Positions 1 to 6,649 of a stretch of DNA of 13,282 nt are shown piece after piece. Origin of the DNA: an uncultured Eubacteriaceae bacterium (lineage in GTDB: Bacteria; Bacillota; Clostridia; Eubacteriales; Eubacteriaceae); assembly GCA_947630385.1 (NCBI GenBank), contig CANRHG010000036.1, positions 1 to 13,282 on the forward strand, written 5' to 3'. Made by a program: the position numbers and the translations under genes. Position 1 is the first letter of the stretch; every line of letters starts with the position of its first letter. Below the pieces are notes generated by a model that had not been told where the DNA came from, did not search any database, and saw only the letters and a list, made by a program, of their open reading frames with translations.

Positions 1-1
1 G

Positions 2-220
2 ACCTCTTCGGGGCTCGGCTACCTTGGCGCGGCACTGGCTACGGGGCTTGCCTGTATCGGCGCGGGCTACGGCGTAGGCGTCGTCGGCGCGGCGGCGCTG
101 GGGGCGGTGAGCGAAAACGAAAAGATGTTCGGGCGAACGCTGATCTACGTCGGTCTTGCCGAAGGGCTTGCCATTTACGGGCTGATCATTTCGATCATGA
201 TCCTGGGTTCGATCGGATGA
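2..220 (+). CDS. ntpK: V/A-type ATPase subunit K (proteolipid, c-ring), C-terminal part
   Basis: Membrane rotor (c-ring) subunit that carries the transported ion through the Vo sector. The window opens inside the gene; the visible 72 residues form one helical hairpin, a Gly/Ala-rich helix (GLGYLGAALATGLACIGAG) and a last helix containing GLAEGLAIYGLIISIMIL. The Glu in LAEGLAIYG is the conserved ion-binding carboxylate of this family. The 16-kDa form has four helices, so about half is probably missing upstream, but a short two-helix form cannot be excluded. The stop codon overlaps the start of the next gene (ATGA, 217-220), indicating translational coupling. A Gln that binds Na+ in the Enterococcus hirae protein is not seen at the aligned place (a Val is there), which mildly favours H+ coupling; that alignment is from memory. 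Confidence 0.88.
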   Translation, partial: TSSGLGYLGAALATGLACIGAGYGVGVVGAAALGAVSENEKMFGRTLIYVGLAEGLAIYGLIISIMILGSIG

Positions 221-516
221 GGTCGTTTCTTCTTAGCGACTGCAGGGACTCCGTCATCGGGATGCGCCTGGCGGGGATCGAAGGGGATATCGTCCTTAGT
301 AAAGACGAAGCCAAAAGAGCCTTAGACGGGCTTTTGGAAAACGAAGATACGGGTATTTTGTTTCTGACCCAAAACGTGGCGCAGTGGCTCGAGGACGAAG
401 TCTACGAGATCCGAAAAAACCGCATTTCGCCGCTGATCTCGGTGATTCCCGACCGCTTTGGCTTTAAGGATTACCAGGGGATCTCCCATTACATAAAGGA
501 AGCCGTAGGGATCTGA
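217..516 (+). CDS. V/A-type ATPase subunit F
   Basis: Small central-stalk subunit (99 aa) that binds subunit D and takes part in rotation and its regulation. It is identified by the family pattern: an N-terminal SDCRDSVIGMRLAGIEG stretch (residues 7-23), a central TGILFLTQNVA strand (about 45-55) and the PLISVIPDRFG segment (about 72-82). Length is normal for the family (about 100 aa). The ATG overlaps the stop of subunit K by four bases and no clear Shine-Dalgarno precedes it, so translation is probably coupled. The equivalent gene is called ntpG in Enterococcus and atpF in other schemes, so no symbol is given. The next gene starts inside its stop codon (TGATG). Its place directly after K, before E, is not the commonest gene order. 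Confidence 0.88.
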   Translation: MRSFLLSDCRDSVIGMRLAGIEGDIVLSKDEAKRALDGLLENEDTGILFLTQNVAQWLEDEVYEIRKNRISPLISVIPDRFGFKDYQGISHYIKEAVGI

Positions 517-1121
517 TGATTTCGGTTGAAGAAAAAATACAGATTTTTAAGCAGGAAATAAAAGACCGGTTTTACGACCGAAAAGAAAAGAAGCTCGAGG
601 AAGTCCGACGCGAGCTCGAGTCCGAAAAGGCCAAGGAAGAGCGCTACGTCGACGGAGAGCTGACCAGGCTAAAAAGCCGGTACGAAAAACTCGAAAACCG
701 CAACGTTACCAAGATTTTAAACGAGGCCAGAAATCAGGCCAAGGAGCTGAGCCTCATTCTGGACAACGACCTGTACCGGGATTTTATGACCTCGCTTAAA
801 GACTCGCTAAAAAAGCAGCTCGGCTCGGACGCTTACCGCGATTTTTACGCTCGCAGCGTGGATCAGGTAAGGCCTTATTTTGAATTGTATCCGGATTTTA
901 TCGTCTCGACGAACCGGAAGGATAAGAAGCTTTTTCTTGATCTTTCCGGGCTCGACCCTAAGCGGGTACGTTTCGAGGACTTAAAAAAAGACAACATCGG
1001 TGGGTTTATCTTAATGGACGGCGAGCGAAAGGTCCGTTTTGACCTAACGCTACTCGAGCTCATCGAAGAAAATCAGCGCCAGATCGGTTTTGAACTAAAC
1101 AAAAAGTTAGAGGAAGCCTAA
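516..1121 (+). CDS. ntpE: V/A-type ATPase subunit E (peripheral stalk)
   Basis: Peripheral-stalk (stator) subunit linking the catalytic head to the membrane sector. The first 100 residues are highly charged and free of proline, as expected of a long coiled coil (for example KKLEEVRRELESEKAKEERY). The C-terminal half is the globular head-binding domain, with the typical NIGGFILMDGERKVRFDLTL segment near residues 160-180 followed by a closing helix. Its 201 aa are normal for the family. ATG 516 overlaps the previous stop by one base, and AAAGGAAG lies upstream at 496-503. The gene also overlaps the next one by one base (TAATG, 1119-1123), so the operon is tightly packed. The sequence family is loosely conserved; E rather than another coiled-coil stalk subunit is chosen from the GGFI...D motif and the neighbours. 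Confidence 0.85.
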   Translation: MISVEEKIQIFKQEIKDRFYDRKEKKLEEVRRELESEKAKEERYVDGELTRLKSRYEKLENRNVTKILNEARNQAKELSLILDNDLYRDFMTSLKDSLKKQLGSDAYRDFYARSVDQVRPYFELYPDFIVSTNRKDKKLFLDLSGLDPKRVRFEDLKKDNIGGFILMDGERKVRFDLTLLELIEENQRQIGFELNKKLEEA

Positions 1122-2884
1122 TGGATAAGGCAGTAATTACGGGCATAAACGGACCGGTCATCACGGGCAAGGGAATGAAAGATTTCAAGATGCGCGAGAT
1201 GGTCACGGTCGGGGACAAAAAATTAATCGGTGAAGTCATCATCCTAGACGACGATGACGGGACGATCCAGGTCTACGAAGAGACCGAAGGGCTCAAGATC
1301 GGTGAACCGATCGAACCTACCGGAAAACCGCTTTCGGCCAGACTCGGCCCGGGTCTGTTAAAGAACATGTTCGACGGGATCGAGCGCCCGCTCGAGGCCA
1401 TTCAGCAGTTCGATGAGATCTACATTCCCGAAGGGGTCGGTCTGATCAACCTCGACGAAGAAAAACTCTGGCCGGTGGAGATTATGGTAAAAGAAGGCGA
1501 TCTTCTCCAGCCGGGACAGGTCTTTGCCGAAGTCCCCGAGACCGAACTGATAAGGACCAAGATCATGGTCCCGCCGGGACTAAGCGGCAGGGTCGAAAAG
1601 ATCAACCGGCAGGATAAATACAAAATCAGCGACAACGTTCTGACCCTAAGGACGCGGGACGGACAGGAGATCGACCTTAGTCTGGTTCAGGACTGGCCCA
1701 TCAGGGAGCCACGCCCGTCAAAGACCCGCCTTGAGCCGGGACTGCCGCTACTGACCGGAACGCGGGTCATCGATACCTTCTTTCCGATCGCCAAAGGTGG
1801 GACGGCCGCGATCCCCGGCGGGTTCGGTACCGGAAAGACCATGACCCAACACCAGCTGGCGAAGTATTCGGACGCGGATATTATCGTCTACATCGGCTGT
1901 GGCGAACGCGGAAACGAGATGACGGAAGTTATCGAAGACTTCCCAAAACTCATCGACCCGCGAAGCGGGGAGTCGATCATGGAGCGCACGGTCATGATCG
2001 CCAACACCTCCAACATGCCGGTCGCGGCGAGGGAAGCCAGCATCTATACGGGAATTACGATCGCCGAATGGTTCCGTGATATGGGATACAACGTGGCCAT
2101 CATGGCGGATTCGACCTCACGGTGGGCCGAAGCCCTGCGCGAGATCTCGGGACGCCTCGAAGAAATGCCGGCCGAAGAAGGCTATCCGGCCTATCTGTCT
2201 TCCAGGCTCGCCGAGTTTTACGAACGGGCCGGAAACGTGAAGACCCTAGACGGGGATGAGGCTTCGATCACGATCATCGGCGCGGTCTCGCCACCGGGCG
2301 GAGACTTTTCAGAGCCCGTGACCGAAAACACGAAGCGTTTTGTCAATACGTTCTTAGGTCTCGATAAAGATCTCGCCTACGCCCGCCACTATCCGGCCAT
2401 CAACTGGATGAGTTCGTATACGGGGTATCTTGATCTTCTTGAAGACTGGTTCGATGAGAACGTCTCGGACGAGTTTATCGTACTTCGAAACAAGATGTTG
2501 GATCTATTGTTCCAGGAAGACAAGCTCCAGGAAATGGTCATGTTAATCGGTGAAGAGGCCCTGCCGGACGATCAGCGCTGGGTCCTGACGGTCGCCAGGC
2601 TCATCCGAAACGGTTTTTTGCAACAGAACTTCTTTGACGACGAGGATACGTTCGTTCCGCTTGAAAAACAGTTCGGCATGCTCGACGTCATCGACCGCAT
2701 CTATGAGCGGGGGCTGGAAGGCCTGCAAAAAGGTATTCCCGTCTCTCAACTATCCAACGCCGATTTAAACGATAAGATCGTCAAGATGAAATACACGATC
2801 CCGAACGACGATCTAAGCGGGCTAAACACCTTAAAACACGAGATCAACTCGTACTACGACGATTTGTTCGAAAAATATAAATGA
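1121..2884 (+). CDS. ntpA: V/A-type ATPase catalytic subunit A
   Basis: Catalytic, nucleotide-hydrolysing (or ATP-synthesising) subunit of the hexameric V1 head. The 587 aa are of normal length. The Walker A motif GGFGTGKT is at residues 233-240, and the catalytic glutamate sits in GCGERGNEM (GER at 261-263). The region of about 90 residues before the P-loop, including KTRLEPGLPLLTGTRVIDTFFP, marks V/A-type A subunits and separates them from F1 beta. The segment SRWAEALREISGRLEEMPAEEGYP is the usual post-Walker B block. The start ATG 1121 overlaps the previous stop by one base and has AGAGGAAG just upstream; the stop overlaps the B subunit start (ATGA, 2881-2884). No key residue is missing and there is no intein. 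Confidence 0.97.
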   Translation: MDKAVITGINGPVITGKGMKDFKMREMVTVGDKKLIGEVIILDDDDGTIQVYEETEGLKIGEPIEPTGKPLSARLGPGLLKNMFDGIERPLEAIQQFDEIYIPEGVGLINLDEEKLWPVEIMVKEGDLLQPGQVFAEVPETELIRTKIMVPPGLSGRVEKINRQDKYKISDNVLTLRTRDGQEIDLSLVQDWPIREPRPSKTRLEPGLPLLTGTRVIDTFFPIAKGGTAAIPGGFGTGKTMTQHQLAKYSDADIIVYIGCGERGNEMTEVIEDFPKLIDPRSGESIMERTVMIANTSNMPVAAREASIYTGITIAEWFRDMGYNVAIMADSTSRWAEALREISGRLEEMPAEEGYPAYLSSRLAEFYERAGNVKTLDGDEASITIIGAVSPPGGDFSEPVTENTKRFVNTFLGLDKDLAYARHYPAINWMSSYTGYLDLLEDWFDENVSDEFIVLRNKMLDLLFQEDKLQEMVMLIGEEALPDDQRWVLTVARLIRNGFLQQNFFDDEDTFVPLEKQFGMLDVIDRIYERGLEGLQKGIPVSQLSNADLNDKIVKMKYTIPNDDLSGLNTLKHEINSYYDDLFEKYK

Positions 2885-4272
2885 GAAAAGAGTATTTAAA
2901 AATAGATCAGATCAACGGGCCGCTCGTTACGCTCAAAGGCGTCGATGACGTCGCGTATGGGGAAGTCGTGCGTATCGAGGATACCTCGTCCGGGGATTTA
3001 AAAACCGGCAAAGTCATCAAGCTCGACGGTGACGAAGCGACGGTCCAGGTCTTCCAGTCGACCTCCGGTCTTTCCGGACAGGATTCGGTCACGACCTTTA
3101 CGGGCGACGCTTTTGAGATTTTCGAGTCTCCGGCGGTGCTGGGACGGATCTTTAACGGTATCGGAGAGCCCGTCGACGGGGGAGCCGAGATCTACTCGGA
3201 CAAAAAGTACAACATCAACGGAGCGCCGATCAACCCACTGAGTAGGCGCTACCCCCGGAATTTTATCCAAACGGGTATTTCTTCGATCGACGTGCTCATG
3301 ACGCTGATCCGCGGGCAAAAACTACCCATTTTTTCGGGAAACGGTCTCTCCCACAACCAGTTGGCGGCGCAGATCGTAAAACAGGCCCAGATCACCGGGG
3401 AGGATGAAGACTTCGCAATCGTCTTTTGCGCCATCGGGGCCAAGCACGACGACGAAGCTTTTTTCCGAAAAGCCTTTGAAGACGCCGGCGTCATGGACCA
3501 CGTCGTGATGTTTATCAATCACGCGGACGATCCGGTCGCCGAGCGAAACACCGCGCCGCGCTGCGCACTGACGACGGCCGAGTACTTGGCCTTTGAAGAA
3601 GGCAAAAACGTACTGGTCGTTATGAGCGATATGACTTCCTACGGGGAAGCGCTTCGTGAGATCAGCTCGGCCAGAGACGAAGTCCCAAGCCGAAAGGGTT
3701 ATCCGGGCTATCTGTATTCGGATCTGGCAAGTCTATACGAACGGGCGGGCATGATCAAAGACCACAAAGGATCGATCACCTTCCTTCCGATTCTTACGAT
3801 GCCCAACGACGACATCACCCACCCGATCCCCGACCTTACGGGTTTTATCACCGAGGGTCAGATCGTTTTAAACCGTGACCTCGAACTGCAAAACGTCTAC
3901 CCACCGATCGATATTTTGCCGTCGCTTTCAAGGCTTATGAAAGACGGAATCGGTGAAGGCTATACCCGCGAAGACCACCAGGACCTCGCCAACCAACTTT
4001 TTTCGTCGTACTCAAAAGTCATCGACGTCAGGGATCTGGCCCAGATCATGGGCGAAGACGACTTAAACGAAACGGATAAGCTTTATCTTGAGTTCGGCCG
4101 TGAGTTTGAAAAACAGTTTATTTCGCAGGACTACGACGAAGACCGCTCGATCATCGAGAGTCTGGATCTCGGGTGGAAGCTACTCGACATTTTGCCCGAG
4201 ACGGAACTGGACCGGCTCAGTCCGCAGCTGATCGAAAAATACCTGCCTTCAAAACGACATGCCGATAAATAA
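2881..4272 (+). CDS. ntpB: V/A-type ATPase regulatory subunit B
   Basis: Non-catalytic partner of subunit A in the A3B3 head. Its 463 aa match the family. Where a catalytic subunit has a P-loop it has FSGNGLSHNQLAAQI (151-165), with no GKT, the diagnostic degenerate site of B subunits. The block REISSARDEVPSRKGYPGYL, followed by SDLASLYERAG, is the family signature that reaches into the neighbouring A active site. The ATG overlaps the A stop by four bases, and the upstream sequence (GTTCGAAAAATATAA) has no Shine-Dalgarno, so translation probably depends on ribosomes finishing subunit A. This would help keep A and B at the equal stoichiometry that the complex needs. The end overlaps subunit D by 14 bases. 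Confidence 0.97.
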   Translation: MRKEYLKIDQINGPLVTLKGVDDVAYGEVVRIEDTSSGDLKTGKVIKLDGDEATVQVFQSTSGLSGQDSVTTFTGDAFEIFESPAVLGRIFNGIGEPVDGGAEIYSDKKYNINGAPINPLSRRYPRNFIQTGISSIDVLMTLIRGQKLPIFSGNGLSHNQLAAQIVKQAQITGEDEDFAIVFCAIGAKHDDEAFFRKAFEDAGVMDHVVMFINHADDPVAERNTAPRCALTTAEYLAFEEGKNVLVVMSDMTSYGEALREISSARDEVPSRKGYPGYLYSDLASLYERAGMIKDHKGSITFLPILTMPNDDITHPIPDLTGFITEGQIVLNRDLELQNVYPPIDILPSLSRLMKDGIGEGYTREDHQDLANQLFSSYSKVIDVRDLAQIMGEDDLNETDKLYLEFGREFEKQFISQDYDEDRSIIESLDLGWKLLDILPETELDRLSPQLIEKYLPSKRHADK

Positions 4273-4879
4273 AACGCCGACTAGAGCCAATCTGATCAAG
4301 AACAAGGCCAAGCTCGAGTTTTCCGAAAAAGGTTACGATCTCTTGGATAAAAAGCGGACGGTCTTAATTCAGGAAATCATAAAACTCGTCGATGAGGCAA
4401 AACGCATCGAAGACGAGATCCAGGAGACGTTCGCCCAGGCCTATGAGGCTTTGAGGGAGAGTAACATTACCCTCGGGATCAGTAACGTCGAGGATTACGC
4501 GCTTTCGGTCGAAAACGAAGAAGACTATCAGGTCCTGACTCGAAGCATCATGGGGGTAGATATCCCGGAGTTAAATTTTCCGGAAGAGGAAAAGACGGCT
4601 CCACTAGCGGTCACGTCGAATTCGCCGACTTTAGACGAAGTCATTCAAAAGTTTAATAAGGCCAAAGAACTCAGCTACGAGCTTACGGAAGTAGAGAACA
4701 AAGCCTTTAAGTTGTCCCAGGAGATCAAGAAAACTTCCAAAAGCGCGAACGCTTTGTCAAAGCTTCAGATCCCGAGGCTGAACGAAGCCATCGCTTACAT
4801 TCAAAACAGTATCGAAGAAAAGGACCGGGAAGAACATTTTCGGATCAAGAAGGTCAAGAAAAAGAAAGCAAGAGCTTAA
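4259..4879 (+). CDS. ntpD: V/A-type ATPase subunit D (central shaft)
   Basis: Central rotor shaft that turns inside the A3B3 head. Its 206 aa are normal for the family. The N-terminus has the family opening (KTPTRANLIKNKAKLEFSEKGYDLLDKKR as MPINKTPTRANL then the KGYDLLDKKR block), and the rest is charged helix as expected for the antiparallel coiled coil; the C-terminal helix ends in a lysine-rich tail (KKVKKKKARA). ATG 4259 lies 14 bases inside subunit B and has no strong ribosome site (CCTTCAAAACGAC upstream), so coupling is likely; no alternative start nearby preserves the conserved N-terminus better. It is the last ATPase gene. No convincing intrinsic terminator follows immediately. Confidence 0.93.
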   Translation: MPINKTPTRANLIKNKAKLEFSEKGYDLLDKKRTVLIQEIIKLVDEAKRIEDEIQETFAQAYEALRESNITLGISNVEDYALSVENEEDYQVLTRSIMGVDIPELNFPEEEKTAPLAVTSNSPTLDEVIQKFNKAKELSYELTEVENKAFKLSQEIKKTSKSANALSKLQIPRLNEAIAYIQNSIEEKDREEHFRIKKVKKKKARA

Positions 4880-4899
4880 GCTTTAGGTAGGAGAGCGAC

Positions 4900-4920
4900 T
4901 AAGAATATAATGCAGTTAAA
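4900..4920 (+). repeat. Imperfect direct repeat, copy 1
   Basis: TAAGAATATA-ATG-CAGTTAAA here recurs at 5142-5159 as TAAGAATATA-CAGTTAAA: 18 identical bases apart from a three-base insertion, 242 bp apart. In AT-rich DNA this could be chance, or the edges of a lost insertion. Confidence 0.4.
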
Positions 4921-5141
4921 TCTTTCGTTTCTTTCGAGAGTCGTAACAGTTATATGATTAGGTGGTTTAAACTGACTGTGTGGTTTTACTATATATATAG
5001 ATGCTTTTGTCTGTAAAAAACTCGGGATGCGGATTAAATAGAAAAAGCTACGTTAAATTCTTTAGAAAGAATGTAACTAAAAGCATTTTAAAGCTAGGGG
5101 AGAAAAAAAGATTAATTTTTTTACAGCTCTGCTTCAAAGCT

Positions 5142-5159
5142 TAAGAATATACAGTTAAA
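5142..5159 (+). repeat. Imperfect direct repeat, copy 2
   Basis: Second copy of the repeat first seen at 4900-4920, lacking the ATG triplet in its middle. It lies 22 bases before the 5182 hairpin. Confidence 0.4.
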
Positions 5160-5181
5160 GTAGAAAGATCTCGATCCTAGG

Positions 5182-5207
5182 GTGCGACAAGTAGTTACTT
5201 GTCGCAC
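5182..5207. other. 12-bp perfect hairpin
   Basis: GTGCGACAAGTA and TACTTGTCGCAC are exact reverse complements separated by GT; in RNA the loop would open to about six bases. No T-run follows on either strand, so it is not a classical intrinsic terminator. It is GC-richer than its surroundings and lies between the 3' end of the ATPase operon and the terminator of the last rpn tail, where it could slow polymerase or stabilise either 3' end. Confidence 0.6.
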
Positions 5208-5230
5208 TCAAGAATCTGAGAACTGGAGAA

Positions 5231-5244
5231 GGGGCTTTCGCCCC
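5231..5244 (-). terminator. Terminator of rpn tail copy 3
   Basis: On the minus strand GGGGC-GAAA-GCCCC forms a five-pair stem with a GNRA loop just after the stop codon, followed by TTCTCC, a weak T-run. It is homologous to the terminators at 5601-5618, 5991-6008 and 6421-6439. Confidence 0.6.
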
Positions 5245-5246
5245 AT

Positions 5247-5560
5247 TTAAACCGGAATTGGATCGAATCCTAACTCAATTAAAATTTCATTGATTTCTTC
5301 ATCCGTTTTATTTCTTTTGCGGTAAAAATTGATCGTATTAGTCCGGTACTCTTCTGTTTTTTCAGATCTACCCTTTTCTAAACCCTCTTCATATTTGGCT
5401 CTCTCAAATCCGGTCATTAACACTTCCTTTTCCTCCTTTTTTTCTGAAATTCCATATTCTTCCAAAAAAGCCTCGGTTTTCTCGTCCGACTGTTTAAACA
5501 AGAGGTTGCCGACAAAATTGAAATTTCTTTTCGTAGTTGACAATGTTGTTGATCTAAAAT
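5247..5560 (-). pseudogene. Displaced 3' end of an rpn nuclease gene (tail copy 3)
   Basis: Only the C-terminal part of the nuclease encoded at 6446-7543 is present, with no catalytic domain. Similarity starts at FNFVGNLLFKQSDEKTEAF and runs to the stop (ending LGFDPIPV), with drifting similarity for a few dozen bases upstream. The frame is open from 5543, but its only early start is a TTG that is an ordinary Leu or non-homologous codon. A better start is GTG 5423, preceded by a strong AAAAGGAGG at 8 nt; this would give a 58-aa protein beginning V/M-LMTGFERAKYEEGLEKG. A TATAAT box lies upstream on the minus strand (5564-5559). The tetrapeptide repeat has about two units (GLEK, GRSE). It could be a relic, or a small free-standing C-terminal-domain gene; the Rpn antitoxin idea is inference. 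Confidence 0.7.
5423..5440 (-). promoter_or_regulatory. Strong ribosome site and GTG start in tail copy 3
   Basis: Minus strand: an AAAGGAGG-type site (AGGAGG at 5432-5437), an 8-nt spacer, then GTG at 5423 and an in-frame ATG two codons later. It opens a 58-codon frame to 5247. The site coincides with codons for KKEEKE, so coding constraint alone could produce it. Confidence 0.5.
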
Positions 5561-5564
5561 TATA
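5559..5564 (-). promoter_or_regulatory. Possible -10 box before tail copy 3
   Basis: A perfect TATAAT on the minus strand within the AT-rich spacer between the copy-2 terminator and tail copy 3. The -35 region at 17 nt is poor (TTAAAT). The corresponding place in tail copy 1 reads TAAAAT (6386-6381) within a similar ATTTCTTTAA block. Confidence 0.3.
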
Positions 5565-5600
5565 TTTAAAGAAATTTTTTAATTTAAATCCGAGGACTGA

Positions 5601-5618
5601 AAAAGGGGCTCTCGCTCC
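5601..5618 (-). terminator. Terminator of rpn tail copy 2
   Basis: Minus strand GGAGC-GAGA-GCCCC followed by TTTTT. One mismatch (A against C) weakens the stem. It is homologous to the better-kept terminator of the intact gene. Confidence 0.6.
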
Positions 5619-5620
5619 GT

Positions 5621-5935
5621 TTAAATTAGGATTGGATCGTAACCCATTTCAATTAAAATTTCGTTGATTTCTTCATCCGTTTTATTTCTTTTGCGGTAAT
5701 AATTGATTGTACTAATCCGATCCTCTTCTTTTGTTTTAGATGTACCTTTTTCTAGGCCAACCTTCACACCTTCTTCATATTTGGCTCTCTCGAATCCGGT
5801 CATCAACACTTCCTCTTCCTCCTTTGTTTCTGAAATTCCATATTCTTCGAAAAACCTGGGTCTTCTTGTTGGATTGCTTAAATTAGAGGCTGCCGACGAA
5901 ATTGGAACTCTTTAAAAAAACTACGTAATTGACGG
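5621..5935 (-). pseudogene. Displaced 3' end of an rpn nuclease gene (tail copy 2, frame broken)
   Basis: Aligning the minus strand with the intact gene shows the NFVGNLLFKQSDEKTEAFLEEYG stretch with an in-frame TAA in place of a Leu codon (LL becomes L-stop) and one missing base in the run before GAAGAATATGG. The upstream part is therefore dead. Downstream of the internal ribosome site the frame is intact: GTG 5809 to stop 5621, 62 aa, VLMTGFERAKYEEGVKVGLEK... ending MGYDPILI. Three tetrapeptide units are seen (GVKV, GLEK, GTSK). That only the part after the internal start stays open is either chance or a sign that the short product is still selected. Confidence 0.72.
5809..5825 (-). promoter_or_regulatory. 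Strong ribosome site and GTG start in tail copy 2
   Basis: Minus strand AAAGGAGG (5825-5818), 8 nt, GTG 5809, then an in-frame ATG two codons later. It sits just after the stop and frameshift of this copy, so it is the first usable start of the remaining 62-codon frame. Confidence 0.5.
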
Positions 5936-5990
5936 ATGGTATTGATAAACCTTTCGATTTAAGCTACTTTCATTAAAACCCGAGGACTGA

Positions 5991-6008
5991 AAAAGGGACT
6001 TATGCTCC
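5991..6008 (-). terminator. Degenerate terminator of rpn tail copy 1
   Basis: Minus strand GGAGC-ATAA-GTCCC followed by TTTTT; homologous to the other three but with a mismatch and a G-T pair, so probably weak. Confidence 0.45.
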
Positions 6009-6123
6009 TTTAATTTAAATTGGATCGAGTCCTAATTTAACTAATCTCTCATTGATCTCTTCGTCCGTCTTATTTTCTTCCCGGAATAAATTGATCAAAT
6101 TAATCCGTACCTCTTCCTTTGTT

Positions 6124-6195
6124 TTAGTTGTACCTTTTTCTAGACCCTTATTTATACCTTTCTCTAGGCCTTCTTTCCTACCTTTTTCTAGGCCC
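6124..6195 (-). repeat. 12-bp coding tandem repeat in tail copy 1
   Basis: Plus-strand units such as CCTTTTTCTAGG, CCTTTCTCTAGG and CCTTTTTCTAGG recur every 12 bases and code for Gly-x-x-Lys/Glu on the minus strand. The same tract has fewer units in the other three tails. Confidence 0.65.
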
Positions 6196-6232
6196 TCTTC
6201 ATATTTTGCTCTCTCGAATCCGGTCATTAACA

Positions 6233-6248
6233 TTTCCTTTTCCTCCTT
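6233..6248 (-). promoter_or_regulatory. Strong ribosome site and ATG start in tail copy 1
   Basis: Minus strand AAGGAGG (6248-6242), 8 nt, ATG 6233, opening a 72-codon frame to 6015. In this copy the start is a true ATG where the other three have GTG. Confidence 0.55.
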
Positions 6249-6420
6249 CGTTTCTGAAATTCCATATTCTTCGAAAAAAATCTCGGTTTTCTCGTCCGAT
6301 TGTTTAAACAAGAGAGAATACCAAAAAAATTAAAAATCCTTCTGGAAAATTTTAGGAGTTGACAATGGTGTTGCCCTAAGATTTTACTTAAAGAAATTTT
6401 TAATTGAAACCCGAGGACTG

Positions 6421-6439
6421 AAAAAGGGGCTTACGCCCC
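6421..6439 (-). terminator. Intrinsic terminator of the intact rpn gene
   Basis: Minus strand GGGGC-GTAA-GCCCC followed by TTTTT, seven bases after the stop codon. It is the best preserved of four homologous terminators, spaced 374, 390 and 431 bp apart. Confidence 0.8.
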
Positions 6440-6445
6440 AATAAA

Positions 6446-6649
6446 TTACTCTTCTTCGAGTAAATCATAACCATAATACGCTAACTCTTCATTGATTTTT
6501 TCATCACTAAAACCATTCCTACGATATGAATCGATCAAAATGGCCCGGTCTTCTTCTTTTGTTTCAGATCTACCTTTATCTAGACCTTTATTTATACCTT
6601 TTTCTAGGCCCTCTTCATATTTGGCTCTTTCAAATCCGGTCATTAACAC
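6446..6649 (-). CDS. Candidate internally started C-terminal protein of the rpn gene (RpnS-like)
   Basis: In frame within the nuclease gene, from GTG 6649 (codon 299) to the common stop: 67 aa, VLMTGFERAKYEEGLEKG... ending YGYDLLEEE. Minus-strand AAAGGAGG lies exactly 8 nt before the GTG, a better ribosome site than that of the full gene (AGGAG before a TTG). Short C-terminal products of this kind (RpnS) have been reported for E. coli Rpn proteins, where they block the full-length toxin. The same signal is kept in three downstream tail copies. Against it: the site is also just the codons for TKEERE, so it may be a by-product of coding. Confidence 0.45.
   Translation of the reverse strand: MLMTGFERAKYEEGLEKGINKGLDKGRSETKEEDRAILIDSYRRNGFSDEKINEELAYYGYDLLEEE

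Larger units (their letters stand above)
4880..5230. other. AT-rich intergenic region without a gene
   Basis: About 350 bases between the ATPase operon and the rpn tail array. I find no convincing reading frame on either strand. It holds a near-repeat (4900-4920 and 5142-5159), an AT hairpin ATTCTTT-AG-AAAGAAT (5057-5072), a run of alternating AT (4989-4999) and the strong hairpin at 5182-5207. It may be the decayed remains of older insertions, but nothing recognisable survives. Confidence 0.6.
6015..6375 (-). pseudogene. Displaced 3' end of an rpn nuclease gene (tail copy 1)
   Basis: C-terminal part only, homologous to residues from about 260 to the end of the intact nuclease; the head and active site are absent. 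Small indels around GGATTTTTAATTTTTTTGG break the frame before LFKQSDEKTEIFFEEYGISETKEEKE. The open frame reaches 6311, where a TTG aligns to an ordinary Leu codon of the intact gene. The best start is ATG 6233, 8 nt after AAGGAGG, giving a 72-aa product MLMTGFERAKYEEGLEKG... ending KLGLDPI. This copy has the longest tetrapeptide tract, six units (GLEK, GRKE, GLEK, GINK, GLEK, GTTK), coded by 12-bp DNA repeats at about 6124-6195. In the other copies the first start codon is GTG. Confidence 0.7.

Noticed and set aside
2907..3522. Minus- and plus-strand frames inside subunit B
   Set aside because: Shadow frames of a strongly conserved gene; no ribosome sites and no family resemblance.
4873..4882. 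AGCTTAAGCT palindrome at the end of subunit D as an operon terminator
   Set aside because: Short, spans the stop codon, has no loop and no T-run.
5231..6439. CRISPR array
   Set aside because: The four repeats are long gene tails spaced 374-431 bp with related contents, not short repeats with unique spacers.
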